Below, in pieces: positions 26,073-36,321 of a stretch of DNA of 64,000 nt (position 1 is its first letter; every line of letters begins with the position of its first letter). Source of the stretch: an uncultured Pelagibacteraceae bacterium (GTDB taxonomy: Bacteria > Pseudomonadota > Alphaproteobacteria > Pelagibacterales > Pelagibacteraceae); NCBI GenBank assembly GCA_902531765.1, contig CACAFC010000003.1:50637-114636 (forward strand), read 5' to 3'. Under the pieces are notes generated by a model. That model saw nothing but the letters and a program-made list of their open reading frames with translations, searched no databases and was not told where the DNA came from. Position numbers and translations under genes: made by a program.

Positions 26073-26434
26073 TGAAAAAACTATCGTGTCATTGTGGTGC
26101 TATAGAGGCTGAAATAAATTTAGACGGAGATTTAGCTAAAGTAATAAAATGTAATTGTTCTATTTGTAAAAGAAAAGGAGCAATTATGTCGATGGTAAAA
26201 AATGAAGATTTTAAAATTACCAAAGGAGAAGACAAATTAAAACTTTATCAATTTCATTCAAAAGTTGCCAAACATTACTTTTGCTCAGACTGTGGAATTT
26301 ATACTCATCACAACCCAAGAATAAATCCAGCGATGACAGGATTTAATGTCGGTTGTATTGATGAAATAGATACTTTTGATATCAAAGAAGTTCCAGTAAA
26401 CGATGGTCAAAATCATCCTTTAGATAAAAAATAA
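26072..26434 (+). CDS. GFA (CENP-V/GFA) domain zinc protein
   Basis: A 120-residue protein of the glutathione-dependent formaldehyde-activating-like family. Zinc ligands are visible as CHCG near the N-terminus, CNCSICKRKG at about residues 28-37 and FCSDCGIYT at about residues 69-77. I prefer the GTG at 26072, which overlaps the upstream stop; an in-frame ATG at 26060 would add four residues. Most family members lack proven activity, so formaldehyde detoxification is only a possibility. It is paired with the upstream cupin gene. Confidence 0.8.
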   Translation: MKKLSCHCGAIEAEINLDGDLAKVIKCNCSICKRKGAIMSMVKNEDFKITKGEDKLKLYQFHSKVAKHYFCSDCGIYTHHNPRINPAMTGFNVGCIDEIDTFDIKEVPVNDGQNHPLDKK

Positions 26435-26439
26435 TTTTC

Positions 26440-27363
26440 ATGCAACAATTTAGTTTATGCTTTGGTAAGGTAAAAAAAGACTGTTTAAAGTTCATTAAAT
26501 CTCAAGAGACAAAAGCCGATAAATTTAAAAATAAAGAAAGAATGATTAAATCTTTCTTAATTCCTCTATGTTTTTGGATCAACAAAAAAGCTAAAAATAA
26601 AAGACCATATTTTGTAGGTTTGGCAGGAGGACAAGGAACAGGTAAAACTACAATTAGCTCTTTAATCAGAATTATCTTAACAAAATATTTCAAATTAAAT
26701 GTTTTTAGGATTTCAATAGATGACTTTTATAAAACAAGAAAAGAGCGAATAAACTTATCAAAAAGAGTTCATCCTATGCTTTTAACTAGAGGTGTACCCG
26801 GAACACATGACATTAACATGATGCTGAATTTCTTTAAAAAATCAAAAAGTAAGAAATTCAATAGATTAAAATTACCAACATTTAATAAAGCTATCGATGA
26901 CAGGTATAAAAAAAAAAAATGGTACGATTTAAAGAAGAGACCAGATGTTATTATTTTTGAAGGATGGTGTATTGGTGCAAAATCAGAAAAAAAAAATACT
27001 TTAAAGAAAACAATTAATTCATTGGAAAAGGCAAAAGATCAAAAACAGATCTGGAGAAAATATGTTAACCAACAATTAAAATCAAAATATAAAAATTTAT
27101 ATTCACAATTAAATTGTTTGGTTTATCTAAAAGCTAAAAATTTTAGTTTGTTACAAAAATGGAGATTAAAACAAGAGAGGAAACTTTGGGTCCAAAGCAA
27201 AGTAAAGTCAAAAATAATGAGTAGAGGAGATGTATTAAATTTTATGCAAACTTACCAAAGAATTACCCAAAATATGTTTAGAAATATGCCTAAATACGCA
27301 TCAGTTATATTCAATTTAAATAGTAACCATCAAATTAAATCTGCTGTATATAAAAAGAAATGA
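26440..27363 (+). CDS. P-loop kinase resembling D-glycerate 3-kinase (GLYK type)
   Basis: The 307-residue P-loop kinase has a Walker A GGQGTGKTT (about residues 68-76), ISIDDFYKTRKER, TRGVPGTHD (about residues 118-126), a PTFNKAIDDR segment and IIFEGWCIGA. This series matches the plant/yeast glycerate-kinase-like branch of the phosphoribulokinase/uridine kinase superfamily, whose members phosphorylate D-glycerate to 3-phosphoglycerate. A glycerate kinase would link photorespiration-like or C2/glycolate carbon to central metabolism, but the substrate is not proven. It overlaps the TolC-like gene downstream by 4 bases. Confidence 0.7.
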   Translation: MQQFSLCFGKVKKDCLKFIKSQETKADKFKNKERMIKSFLIPLCFWINKKAKNKRPYFVGLAGGQGTGKTTISSLIRIILTKYFKLNVFRISIDDFYKTRKERINLSKRVHPMLLTRGVPGTHDINMMLNFFKKSKSKKFNRLKLPTFNKAIDDRYKKKKWYDLKKRPDVIIFEGWCIGAKSEKKNTLKKTINSLEKAKDQKQIWRKYVNQQLKSKYKNLYSQLNCLVYLKAKNFSLLQKWRLKQERKLWVQSKVKSKIMSRGDVLNFMQTYQRITQNMFRNMPKYASVIFNLNSNHQIKSAVYKKK

Positions 27364-28655
27364 TTAGGATTTTTTTTATAATTATAAGTTTTATATTTTT
27401 ATTAAATAATGCATATGCAGAAACTTTCTCTGTAGCATTAAAAAAAGCTTATAATGACAACAATGAATTAAATGCCGAAAGAGAAAGCATAAACATTTCT
27501 GAACAAGAATTAAAAATTTCAATAAGTTCTTATTTACCTTCTGTAACTTTAAGTGGAAGTAAAAGCTCAGAAGATACCAATAAATTAACCAACCAGAACG
27601 GAACAGATGCATCAATTTCAGATGTAGACCCAACTGTGCAATCATTAACAATTACCCAAACATTAATAGATTTTGGAAGAGGTGCTGAATTAAGTAAAAG
27701 TAAAATTGGTATTGAATTAGCTAAAGCAAAGCTTTTAAAAAAAGAGCAAGAAATTCTATATAAATCAATTGAAGCTTATACGGGGTTAATTTCAGCAAAC
27801 GAAAAACTTAAGATTACTAAATCCAATGTTAACCTGTTAGATCGACAGGTCGAAACAGATAGAATTAGACTTGAACGAGGAAATATATCTCTATCGGATG
27901 TTGCTCAATCAGAATCTTCTTTAGCTGGAGCACAAGCGAAATTAATCCAAGCTGAAAACGATTTTTTAACTAGTAAGCTAAATTATGAAAATGTAATTGG
28001 TACAATTAATGATGCAGAAGCACTAGATAAATCATCTATCGTAATAGTTAATTTGCCCAATGAATTAAACTCTGCAATAGAGATATCAAAAAAAGGCAAT
28101 CCAGATTTAATTATTGCTCAACTTGAATATGAACAATCAAAAAAAGATACAACTAGTGCAAGATCTGATTTAGCTCCAACAGCAACCTTATCTTTTGATA
28201 GATCAAAAACAGATGATCTAAGTTCTACCTATGATGAGAAAGAGCAAGATACTTTAAAAGCAACTGTCACATGGCCATTTTTTTCAGGTGGAAAGAATTA
28301 TGCAAATCTGAATAAAAACAAAAGTTTGGAGACACAAAAAAATCTTCTTTTAAATAATATGATCAAAAAAAATCAAACAGATGTTGCAAGCGCCTGGTCA
28401 AATTATCAATCAAACAAAAGTCTTCTTAATTCAGTAAGAGCTCAGGTGAATGCTGCAGAAATCGCAAATGAGGGAATTGTAGCTGAATATAATAGTGGCT
28501 CAGATAGAACCACTTTAGAAGTTATTCAGTCTAACTCTTTATTATTGAATGCTCAGATTTCGTTGACAGACTCAGAAAGAAACTACATTCTTTCGCAGTT
28601 TAATCTTTTAAAATCTATCGGTTTATTAAATAGCGAATATCTTAAATTAAGATAA
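27360..28655 (+). CDS. TolC-family outer membrane efflux protein
   Basis: Outer-membrane channel of 431 residues with a signal peptide ending in NAYA. Two internally related halves, each dominated by long coiled helices with beta strands, are typical of TolC; TITQTLIDFGRG and ATVTWPFFSGGK mark the equivalent positions in the two halves. It probably forms trimers for type I secretion or tripartite efflux. No inner-membrane ABC or HlyD partner lies nearby; the SMR exporter at 11715 is not one. It overlaps the kinase gene upstream by 4 bases and precedes the recA leader. Confidence 0.88.
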   Translation: MIRIFFIIISFIFLLNNAYAETFSVALKKAYNDNNELNAERESINISEQELKISISSYLPSVTLSGSKSSEDTNKLTNQNGTDASISDVDPTVQSLTITQTLIDFGRGAELSKSKIGIELAKAKLLKKEQEILYKSIEAYTGLISANEKLKITKSNVNLLDRQVETDRIRLERGNISLSDVAQSESSLAGAQAKLIQAENDFLTSKLNYENVIGTINDAEALDKSSIVIVNLPNELNSAIEISKKGNPDLIIAQLEYEQSKKDTTSARSDLAPTATLSFDRSKTDDLSSTYDEKEQDTLKATVTWPFFSGGKNYANLNKNKSLETQKNLLLNNMIKKNQTDVASAWSNYQSNKSLLNSVRAQVNAAEIANEGIVAEYNSGSDRTTLEVIQSNSLLLNAQISLTDSERNYILSQFNLLKSIGLLNSEYLKLR

Positions 28656-28698
28656 TTATTACCTTTTTTAACCTTAAATAAATAAATCTTGCCAATGA

Positions 28699-28713
28699 GA
28701 ACAAAATGTGTAC
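28699..28713 (+). promoter_or_regulatory. Possible LexA-type box upstream of recA
   Basis: GAACAAAATGTGTAC matches GAAC-N7-GAAC in seven of the eight fixed bases and shares its first eight bases with the umuD box. It lies 50 bases before the recA start codon, in a 108-base leader that also has a TTATAA-like -10 at 28716-28721. Control by LexA is inferred from the resemblance and from recA being a standard SOS gene. Confidence 0.5.
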
Positions 28714-28763
28714 ATTTATAAGCATGATTCGAGTGACAAAAATATTAAAAAAAGAGGTAAAAA

Positions 28764-29912
28764 ATGACTAAAAATAACTTAAAAGTAGTTAAATCTACCA
28801 AAAATCAAGAATTGGAAAACAAAGAAAAAAATAAAGCATTAGATGCTGCGATCAGCCAGATAACTGACAACTTCGGAAAAGGTTCAGTTATGAAGCTTGG
28901 TGAAAAAAGAGCTATGGATATCGAGTCGATATCTACGGGTTCTTTAAGCTTAGATTTGGCATTAGGAATAGGTGGTTTGCCAAAAGGAAGAATTGTTGAA
29001 GTTTATGGACCAGAGTCTTCTGGAAAAACAACATTAGCATTACAAGTTGTTGCTGAAGCGCAAAAAGCTGGTGGAATTTGTGCATTCGTTGATGCTGAAC
29101 ATGCTTTGGACCCAGTTTATGCAAAAAAATTAGGAGTAAACACTGAAGAGCTTTTGATTTCACAACCAGACGCTGGTGAGCAGGCTTTAGAAATAGCAGA
29201 TACATTAGTAAAATCAGGCTCTATTTCGGTTATCGTAATTGACTCTGTTGCAGCTTTAACTCCAAGAGCTGAAATTGAAGGAGAGATGGGTGATCATCAC
29301 GTAGGTCTTCAATCAAGATTAATGAGTCAGGCTTTAAGAAAGTTGACTGGTTCAATTTCAAATACCAACACTATGATGATTTTCATTAACCAAATCAGAA
29401 TGAAAATAGGAGTTATGTTTGGAAGTCCTGAAACAACATCAGGTGGAAACGCACTTAAGTTTTATTCATCTGTGAGAATGGACATTAGAAGAATTGGTGC
29501 CATCAAAGATAAAGATGAAATTATTGGTAACTCTACAAGAGTTAAGGTAGTTAAGAATAAAGTTGCACCACCATTTAAAGTTGTTGAGTTCGATTTAATG
29601 TATGGAAGAGGAATTAGTAAAATGGGTGAGTTAGTAGACCTAGGTTCTAAAGCTGACATTATTGAAAAATCAGGAGCATGGTATGCTTACAAGGGTGAGA
29701 AAATCGGACAAGGTAGAGAAAATGCTAAAGTCTATTTAGCTCAAAATCCACAAGTTGCTGCAGAAATTGAAATGGCAATTAGAGAAAAAGCTGGTGTGAT
29801 TTCAAAGAAAATTGAAGGAAATCCATTAAGTCCTGAAAAAATTGAAAAGGAGAAGAAAGTAGCTGAAAAAGAAGAGGCTGCAAAAGAAACTGCTCCTACT
29901 AAGAAGAACTAG
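28764..29912 (+). CDS. recA: Recombinase A
   Basis: DNA strand-exchange ATPase and SOS co-protease. The 382 residues comprise a normal RecA core plus a Lys/Glu-rich C-terminal tail about 30 residues longer than in E. coli. The Walker [10 protein letters not shown] is near residue 83; the [11 protein letters not shown]alker B, the loop around [20 protein letters not shown] and the [18 protein letters not shown] segment are clear. AGAGGT precedes the ATG. It is followed by a perfect hairpin and then alaS. It should trigger UmuD cleavage in the SOS module at 23.9-25.6 kb. Confidence 0.98.
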   Translation: MTKNNLKVVKSTKNQELENKEKNKALDAAISQITDNFGKGSVMKLGEKRAMDIESISTGSLSLDLALGIGGLPKGRIVEVYGPESSGKTTLALQVVAEAQKAGGICAFVDAEHALDPVYAKKLGVNTEELLISQPDAGEQALEIADTLVKSGSISVIVIDSVAALTPRAEIEGEMGDHHVGLQSRLMSQALRKLTGSISNTNTMMIFINQIRMKIGVMFGSPETTSGGNALKFYSSVRMDIRRIGAIKDKDEIIGNSTRVKVVKNKVAPPFKVVEFDLMYGRGISKMGELVDLGSKADIIEKSGAWYAYKGEKIGQGRENAKVYLAQNPQVAAEIEMAIREKAGVISKKIEGNPLSPEKIEKEKKVAEKEEAAKETAPTKKN

Positions 29913-29936
29913 AATTAAAGGTCATCTTTAAATTAT

Positions 29937-29961
29937 AAAGGCGCTTATTATAAGCGCCTTT
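29937..29961 (+). terminator. Hairpin terminator after recA
   Basis: AAAGGCGCTTA (29937-29947) and TAAGCGCCTTT (29951-29961) form a perfect 11-bp stem with a TTA loop. The downstream flank (TCCCCCTTAT) lacks a long T-run, but the stem itself ends in TTT, so termination or 3' end protection is likely. Confidence 0.7.
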
Positions 29962-30011
29962 CCCCCTTATCGTTATCTAGACATAGAACAAAAAAGCTGT
30001 ATTTTAAAAAT

Positions 30012-32678
30012 ATGGTGGACAAATCATTAAATGAAATAAGAAGCACGTTTCTTAAATATTTCGAAAAAAATGATCATAAAATTGTTGAGTCTAGCAATTT
30101 AGTCCCAAATAACGATCCAACCTTAATGTTTGCCAATTCAGGGATGGTTCAATTTAAAAATGTATTTACTGGTTTAGAGAAAAGAGATTATCAAAGGGCT
30201 ACTACCTCACAAAAGTGTGTTAGAGCGGGTGGTAAACATAATGATTTAGAAAATGTTGGTTATACACCAAGACATCATACTTTTTTTGAAATGTTGGGAA
30301 ACTTTTCTTTTGGAGATTATTTCAAAGAAAGAGGAATTGAACTTGCATGGAATTTAATCACTAAAGATTTTGGTTTAGATAAAAATAGGCTTTATGTAAC
30401 CGTTTTTCATGAGGATGATGAGGCTTTTAATTTCTGGAAAAAAATAGCGGGTTTTAGTGATGACAGAATAATTAGAATTGCAACATCGGATAATTTCTGG
30501 TCAATGGGTGAAACTGGTCCTTGTGGTCCTTGTTCAGAAATATTTTATGATCATGGTGATCATTTAAAAGGTGGACTGCCCGGAACCAAAGATCAAGATG
30601 GAGATCGTTTTATTGAAATTTGGAATTTGGTCTTTATGCAATATGAGCAAGTTTCAAAAGATAAAAGAATAGATTTACCAAAACCATCTGTTGATACAGG
30701 GATGGGGTTAGAGAGAATTGCAGCTCTTTTACAAGGCACACATGATAATTATCAAACTGATCATTTTAAGAAATTAATAAGTTCAATATCTGAAGTAACG
30801 AAAGTCAAACAAGAAGATAAAAATATCTCTAGTTTTAGAGTAATTGCTGATCACTTAAGAGCGAGCTCATTTCTTTTGGCCGAAGGAGTTTTACCCTCAA
30901 ATGAAGGTCGTGGATATGTTTTAAGAAGAATTATGAGAAGAGGAATGAGACATTCTCATTTGTTAGGATCTAAAGAACCAATTTTTTATAAAATTTTTGA
31001 CTCGTTAAAAAACGAGATGTCAGGAAACTATCCAGAGCTTGAAAGGTCTCAATCTTTGATCAAAGAAACTTTAAGGATGGAGGAAGAAAAATTTTTAGTT
31101 TTACTAGATAGAGGTATCAAAATTTTAAATGATGAAATTGCAAAAATAGACAAAGTTTTACCTGGGGATGTCGCTTTCAAATTATATGACACCTATGGTT
31201 TTCCTTTAGATCTTACTGAAGACATTTTAAAGAATAAATCTTTAAAAGTTGATCATCAGAAATTTGATGAATTAATGAAAAAAAGCAAAGAGCTTGCAAA
31301 AAAGAATTGGAAAGGTTCTGGAGATAGCTCTGAGGAAGCAATCTGGTTTTCAATTAAAGATAAAACTGGTCCAACAGAATTTTTAGGTTACGAGTCTAAT
31401 CAGTCTGAAGGTGTAGTATTAAATCTAATTAAAAATAATAAAGAGGCAAAATCTTTATCTTCTGGTGAAGAAGGAATGATCATTACCAATCAAACCCCGT
31501 TTTATGGAGAGTCAGGAGGACAACTTGGAGACAAAGGTACAATTGTTTCTGGTAATTCTGTTTTTGAAGTAGAAGATACACAAAAAAAACTTGGAGACTT
31601 ATTTGTTCATTACGGATCTTTGAAAACTGGAGAAATAAAAATCAATGATGTAGTTGAAATGAAAATAGATGTAGAGAGAAGAGATAATCTAAAAGCTTAT
31701 CACTCTGCTACACACTTACTCCACGAGTCATTAAGAAGAACTCTAGGTAAACATGTTATGCAAAAAGGATCATTAGTTGCTCCAGATAGATTAAGATTTG
31801 ACTTTAGTCATATGAAACCAATTACCGATGAAGAGTTAGAAACTATCGATAAATTAGTTAATGAATATGTTTCAAATAGTTCTGAGGTAACAACAAGAAT
31901 TATGACACCAAAGGCTGCAATCGAAAAAGGAGCGCTAGCTTTTTTTGGAGAAAAATATGGAGAAGAAGTTCGTGTCGTGTCTATGGGAAAGGAAAAAGAA
32001 GCATACTTTTCAACAGAGTTATGTGGAGGGACACATGTCAAAAATACCAGTGATATTGGAAAGTTTAAAACTGTAAGCCAATCATCTATTGCTGCGGGAG
32101 TTAGAAGAGTTGAAGCTCTAAGAGATAAACAACTTGAGGATTTTATTAAGAATAAAGAAAAATTATCAACTTTATCAACTCAAAAAGATGAGGAAGCGAT
32201 TAAAGATTTGTCATCGCAAATTATTAAACTTGGAGGCAAACCAAATGTTGATAATAAAGATTTAAAAGAAATTATAAAAAATCTTTCACGACAACTTGAA
32301 CAACTAAATGTTAGTTCAGTTCTTCAAGACAAAACCAAAAACATTATTAAAGATGATAAGATAAATGATATAAAGGTTAGATTTCAAAAAGTACAAGATT
32401 TACCTCCTAAAGATTTAAGAAAATTAGTTGATAATGGTAAAAAAGAATTAGGTGATGGTATCGTAATTGTTTTTGCAAGTAGTGAAGATAAGGTTGGCTT
32501 GGCAGTTGGTATTACTGATAAATTAGTTGATAAATATGATGCTGTAAAATTTGCAAAATTAGGATCAGAGACAATTGGTGGAAAAGGCGGTGGTGGTAGA
32601 AAAGATTTTGCTCAAGCAGGGGGTCAACATAAGAGCAAAATTGATGAAGCTTTTGAAAAAATTAAGTCTTTAATTTAA
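30012..32678 (+). CDS. alaS: Alanyl-tRNA synthetase
   Basis: Class II synthetase of 888 residues. The catalytic domain ([35 protein letters not shown]), the editing domain [12 protein letters not shown], the zinc-binding CGGTHV, and a C-terminal oligomerization/tRNA-binding region ending in [16 protein letters not shown] are all seen, so it is full length. Its stop overlaps the icd stop by 9 bases (TTAATTTAA). The recA hairpin lies 50 bases upstream; a distinct promoter is not obvious. Confidence 0.97.
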   Translation: MVDKSLNEIRSTFLKYFEKNDHKIVESSNLVPNNDPTLMFANSGMVQFKNVFTGLEKRDYQRATTSQKCVRAGGKHNDLENVGYTPRHHTFFEMLGNFSFGDYFKERGIELAWNLITKDFGLDKNRLYVTVFHEDDEAFNFWKKIAGFSDDRIIRIATSDNFWSMGETGPCGPCSEIFYDHGDHLKGGLPGTKDQDGDRFIEIWNLVFMQYEQVSKDKRIDLPKPSVDTGMGLERIAALLQGTHDNYQTDHFKKLISSISEVTKVKQEDKNISSFRVIADHLRASSFLLAEGVLPSNEGRGYVLRRIMRRGMRHSHLLGSKEPIFYKIFDSLKNEMSGNYPELERSQSLIKETLRMEEEKFLVLLDRGIKILNDEIAKIDKVLPGDVAFKLYDTYGFPLDLTEDILKNKSLKVDHQKFDELMKKSKELAKKNWKGSGDSSEEAIWFSIKDKTGPTEFLGYESNQSEGVVLNLIKNNKEAKSLSSGEEGMIITNQTPFYGESGGQLGDKGTIVSGNSVFEVEDTQKKLGDLFVHYGSLKTGEIKINDVVEMKIDVERRDNLKAYHSATHLLHESLRRTLGKHVMQKGSLVAPDRLRFDFSHMKPITDEELETIDKLVNEYVSNSSEVTTRIMTPKAAIEKGALAFFGEKYGEEVRVVSMGKEKEAYFSTELCGGTHVKNTSDIGKFKTVSQSSIAAGVRRVEALRDKQLEDFIKNKEKLSTLSTQKDEEAIKDLSSQIIKLGGKPNVDNKDLKEIIKNLSRQLEQLNVSSVLQDKTKNIIKDDKINDIKVRFQKVQDLPPKDLRKLVDNGKKELGDGIVIVFASSEDKVGLAVGITDKLVDKYDAVKFAKLGSETIGGKGGGGRKDFAQAGGQHKSKIDEAFEKIKSLI

Positions 32679-33884
32679 TTTCTTTTTTAAATTATTATCA
32701 ATTTCATCTAGAAATTGATTAGTTGTTAAATACTTACTTGACGGCCCAACTAATATCGCTAGGTCTTTGGTCATAGAACCACTTTCAACACAACCAATAC
32801 AAACTTGCTCAATGGTATTAGCAAACTTTATAAGATCATCATTTCCATCTAATTTACCTCGGTGAGCTAGACCTCTTGTCCAGGCAAAAATCGAGGCAAT
32901 AGGATTGGTTGATGTTTCTTTTCCTTGTTGATGCATCCTATAGTGTCTTGTGACAGTTCCATGTGCTGCCTCGGCTTCCATAATTTTTCCATCAGGAGTT
33001 AATAGCGTGCTTGTCATTAAACCAAGAGAACCATAACCTTGAGCCATCGTATCAGACTGAACATCACCATCGTAATTTTTACAAGCCCAAATATATTTTC
33101 CACTCCATTTCATTGCACAGGCCACCATGTCGTCAATTAATCTATGTTCATAAGTAATTTTTTCCTTATCAAATTTTTCTTTAAATTCTTTATTAAACAC
33201 TTCTTCAAATATATCTTTAAAACGTCCATCGTATTTCTTTAGGATTGTATTTTTTGTTGAAAGATAGACGGGCCATTTTTTAATAAGACCGTAGCTAAAA
33301 CAAGATCTTGCAAAATCCTCAATAGATTTATCTAGGTTATACATAGAAAGAGCAACACCTGGTCCAGTAAAATTAAATACTTCGTATTTAATTTCATCTT
33401 TACCATCTTCTGATGTCCACTTAACTTCCATCTTTCCTTTACCTGGGACTTTAAAATCAGTTGCTCTGTATTGATCACCAAAAGCGTGTCTACCAATTAC
33501 AACTGGATCTGACCATGAAGGTACTAATTTTGGAATGTTAGAACAAATTATGGGCTCTCTAAAAACAGTTCCACCGATGATATTTCTTATTGTTCCATTT
33601 GGTGATCTCCACATTTTTTTTAAATCAAATTCTTCAACTCGTGCTTCATCAGGGGTGATAGTTGCACACTTAATACCTACACCAATTTTCTTAATTGCAT
33701 TAGCAGAGTCTATTGTAATCTGGTCATCAGTATCATCTCTACTTTTCATACCCAAATCGTAGTACTCAATACCGATATCAAGATAAGGAAGGATTAATTT
33801 TTTTTTAATAAATTCCCAGATTATTCTGGTCATTTCATCACCATCTAACTCTACAATGGGGTTTTTTACACTAATTTTGCTCAC
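32670..33884 (-). CDS. icd: NADP-dependent isocitrate dehydrogenase, homodimeric type
   Basis: Catalyses isocitrate + NADP+ to 2-oxoglutarate + CO2 + NADPH. The 404 residues and the opening [20 protein letters not shown] identify the eukaryote-like subfamily II rather than the E. coli type. SPNGTIRNI and the metal-binding [19 protein letters not shown] segment are present. It is the TCA enzyme downstream of the aconitase encoded at 55489. The start is 73 bases from the divergent psd gene. Confidence 0.97.
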   Translation of the reverse strand: MSKISVKNPIVELDGDEMTRIIWEFIKKKLILPYLDIGIEYYDLGMKSRDDTDDQITIDSANAIKKIGVGIKCATITPDEARVEEFDLKKMWRSPNGTIRNIIGGTVFREPIICSNIPKLVPSWSDPVVIGRHAFGDQYRATDFKVPGKGKMEVKWTSEDGKDEIKYEVFNFTGPGVALSMYNLDKSIEDFARSCFSYGLIKKWPVYLSTKNTILKKYDGRFKDIFEEVFNKEFKEKFDKEKITYEHRLIDDMVACAMKWSGKYIWACKNYDGDVQSDTMAQGYGSLGLMTSTLLTPDGKIMEAEAAHGTVTRHYRMHQQGKETSTNPIASIFAWTRGLAHRGKLDGNDDLIKFANTIEQVCIGCVESGSMTKDLAILVGPSSKYLTTNQFLDEIDNNLKKKLN

Positions 33885-33957
33885 TTTATTTTTATCTTAA
33901 TAATTGAATTTCGTGATTTTATATACATATTAATCAAAAATTATCAAATAGAAGAAC

Positions 33958-34605
33958 ATGTTTAGTAAGATATTTCCAAAAATTCACGCTGAGGGATATA
34001 AGTTCCTAGTTATCTCAGGAATTATTACAATTGTATTTTATAGTTTCAGTAATTTTTTAGGTTTAATTGGTTTAGTTTTAACAATCTGGGTTTATTATTT
34101 TTTTAGAGATCCTGAGAGAGTAATTATTGAAGATAATAATTATCTAGTTAGTCCTGCTGATGGAGAGATTATAAAAGTTGAAGAGGTTGATGGTCCAAAA
34201 GAGCTAGGTTTAGAAAATAAAAAATTTAATAAAATTAGTGTTTTTATGAACGTATTTGATTGTCACGTTAATAGAACTCCATGCGCTGGAAAGATTGAAG
34301 AAATTTTATATAAGCCTGGAGCGTTTGTTAATGCTTCTCTTGATAAAGCAAGTGAAGATAATGAGAGAAATTATTTCAAAATTAAGGACACAGATAACAA
34401 TGATATTATTGTAGTTCAAATAGCAGGTCTGGTAGCGAGACGAATAGTTTGTGAGTCTAATAAAGATCAAGAGTTAAAACAAGGTGAGAGAATTGGAATG
34501 ATAAGATTTGGAAGTAGAGCAGATATATATTATGAAAACTACCAACCATTAGTAAAAGTAGGTCAAAAAGCTATTTCAGGCGAAACACTATTAGCTAAAA
34601 AATAA
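33958..34605 (+). CDS. psd: Phosphatidylserine decarboxylase proenzyme, short type
   Basis: Converts phosphatidylserine to phosphatidylethanolamine in the inner membrane. At 215 residues this is the short form. A hydrophobic N-terminal pair of helices (residues about 15-48) is followed by VSPADGEI, the conserved FDCHVNRTPCAG, and the self-cleavage site RFGSRAD, where Ser186 becomes the pyruvoyl group. pssA follows 1 base later, so the two enzymes of PE synthesis form an operon. Confidence 0.94.
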   Translation: MFSKIFPKIHAEGYKFLVISGIITIVFYSFSNFLGLIGLVLTIWVYYFFRDPERVIIEDNNYLVSPADGEIIKVEEVDGPKELGLENKKFNKISVFMNVFDCHVNRTPCAGKIEEILYKPGAFVNASLDKASEDNERNYFKIKDTDNNDIIVVQIAGLVARRIVCESNKDQELKQGERIGMIRFGSRADIYYENYQPLVKVGQKAISGETLLAKK

Positions 34606-34606
34606 A

Positions 34607-35410
34607 ATGGAACAACCTAAAAATAATTTAAAGATCGTAGCAGATAAAAAAAGAGCAAGAATGATCTTACCAAATATGCTTACACTTATTGGGGTTTGTA
34701 TTGGTTTAACATCAATACGATTTGCTTTAGATGGTAGGTTTGAACTTGCAATTATAGCAATTCTATTTGCTGCTTTAATCGATGGTCTTGATGGAAGAAT
34801 AGCTAGATTAATCAGAGGTACTTCTAAAGTTGGAAAAGAATTAGACTCGCTTACCGATATGATAAGTTTCGGAGTTGCACCAGCGTTTATAATGTATTTC
34901 TGGAAGCTCAATACTCTAGGAAGATTTGGTTGGTTGCTTTGTTTAGTATATGTAATTTGCGTTGCATTACGTTTAGCGCGGTTTAATATCAATTCAAATC
35001 AAGAACCTTCATGGAGAGATAATTTTTTTGAGGGAGTTCCATCACCAGCTGGAGGAATTTTAGTTTTAACACCTTTGATCATTAGTTTAACCGGATTTGA
35101 CTTTGTTCAATTAAATTATGATTTAATGGTACCTATTTTTTTTATTGCGACTTCTTTTTTACTAATTAGTAAATTCCCTAGTTATTCTTTTAAAAAGATA
35201 GTGATCCCAAGAAAGACAACAATATTTCTTTTATTTGGTATAGTTTTATTTTTTGGTCTTTTATTGATTTATACTTTTAATGTAATTGCGATAAGTACTG
35301 CAATTTATGTACTTTTATTACCAATAAGCTTTTTCCATTTTCAAAAAATTAAGAAGCAACATGAAAATGACAAAATTCAAGACGATGATGACCTTGAAGA
35401 CGTACTTTAA
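34607..35410 (+). CDS. pssA: CDP-diacylglycerol-serine O-phosphatidyltransferase
   Basis: Integral membrane CDP-alcohol phosphatidyltransferase (267 residues, about seven hydrophobic segments) that makes phosphatidylserine from CDP-DAG and serine. The signature DGLDGRIARLIRGTSKVGKE, followed by LDSLTD, matches DG-x2-AR-x8-G-x3-D-x3-D. The C-terminus is acidic (QDDDDLEDVL). It lies directly after psd and overlaps the next gene by 1 base (TAATG). Its serine use is inferred from the adjacent psd. Confidence 0.93.
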   Translation: MEQPKNNLKIVADKKRARMILPNMLTLIGVCIGLTSIRFALDGRFELAIIAILFAALIDGLDGRIARLIRGTSKVGKELDSLTDMISFGVAPAFIMYFWKLNTLGRFGWLLCLVYVICVALRLARFNINSNQEPSWRDNFFEGVPSPAGGILVLTPLIISLTGFDFVQLNYDLMVPIFFIATSFLLISKFPSYSFKKIVIPRKTTIFLLFGIVLFFGLLLIYTFNVIAISTAIYVLLLPISFFHFQKIKKQHENDKIQDDDDLEDVL

Positions 35411-36321
35411 TGAAAAAAAATGTAATCGTTTCTTTAGCCGATGCTAATTATTTTCCTTTACTAGATGAACTAGTAGATTCAATTAAAAGATTTAAACAGA
35501 GTGAAGATGTTGCTATCTGTATTTTGGATGCAGGATTAAAACAAGATCAGAGAGATAGTTTATCAAAAAAAGTCGATGAAATTAAAAACGCTGAATGGGA
35601 TATTGAAGTGCCTGGTTATAAGGTTAAAGGTAAAGAGTGGTTGAAAAGTCAGGTCTCAAGAGCCTTTTTACCTAAATACTTTCCTAACTACGAAAAATAT
35701 CTGTGGATTGATTGTGATGCATGGGTGAATGATTGGAGTTGCGTAGAGTTATATTTTAAGGCTTCTGATGATGGAAAGCTAGGAATTACTCAAACAATTG
35801 GTCCCGGATACAAAATTACTTCTAAAGTAAACTGGCTTTTTGGAAAGCTGGCGTTAATCAAATCTCAAAATTTTAAACACGCCGTAAAATCAAAAATTAG
35901 TTATGCAGATGCTAGGAAATTAGCTTTTGCCCCACATATTAATATTGGAGTTTTTTCCTTAGAAAAAGACTCTAAAGGATGGAGTACTTGGCAAAATAAT
36001 TTAGAGAAAACTCTAAAAGCAGGTAATATTTTTGGATCTGAAGGTTTAGCAATTAACATGTCCGTTTATATTGATAATTTAGAAACAGAGTTTCTTCCTT
36101 TAAATTGTAATTGGATCACAAGTAATTTACTTCCAAAATATGATCAGAAACAAAGTACATTTGTTGAACCATATTTACCAAATTATAAAATTGGCATAAT
36201 GCATCTTGCAGCAGGTATTTGGAAAGACGGTAAAGATATGCGAGTGGATAAAACTATTAAAATTGAATTAGATACTTTAGATAAAAATAAGATACTAAAA
36301 AGTTTAAGATATAATAATTAA
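35410..36321 (+). CDS. Putative glycosyltransferase with a GT8-like fold
   Basis: A soluble protein of 303 residues that I do not recognise to gene level. The start ISLADANYFPLLDELVDSI, the DxD in WIDCDAWVND (about residues 97-106) and the later NIGVFSL and HLAAGIWKDG segments fit a retaining GT-A glycosyltransferase similar to GT8 or DUF-type relatives. There is no signal peptide or membrane helix, so it is cytosolic. It is placed inside the pss-rlmE run with 1-base contacts on both sides. A lipid or glycan substrate is suggested by pssA but unproven. Confidence 0.6.
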   Translation: MKKNVIVSLADANYFPLLDELVDSIKRFKQSEDVAICILDAGLKQDQRDSLSKKVDEIKNAEWDIEVPGYKVKGKEWLKSQVSRAFLPKYFPNYEKYLWIDCDAWVNDWSCVELYFKASDDGKLGITQTIGPGYKITSKVNWLFGKLALIKSQNFKHAVKSKISYADARKLAFAPHINIGVFSLEKDSKGWSTWQNNLEKTLKAGNIFGSEGLAINMSVYIDNLETEFLPLNCNWITSNLLPKYDQKQSTFVEPYLPNYKIGIMHLAAGIWKDGKDMRVDKTIKIELDTLDKNKILKSLRYNN

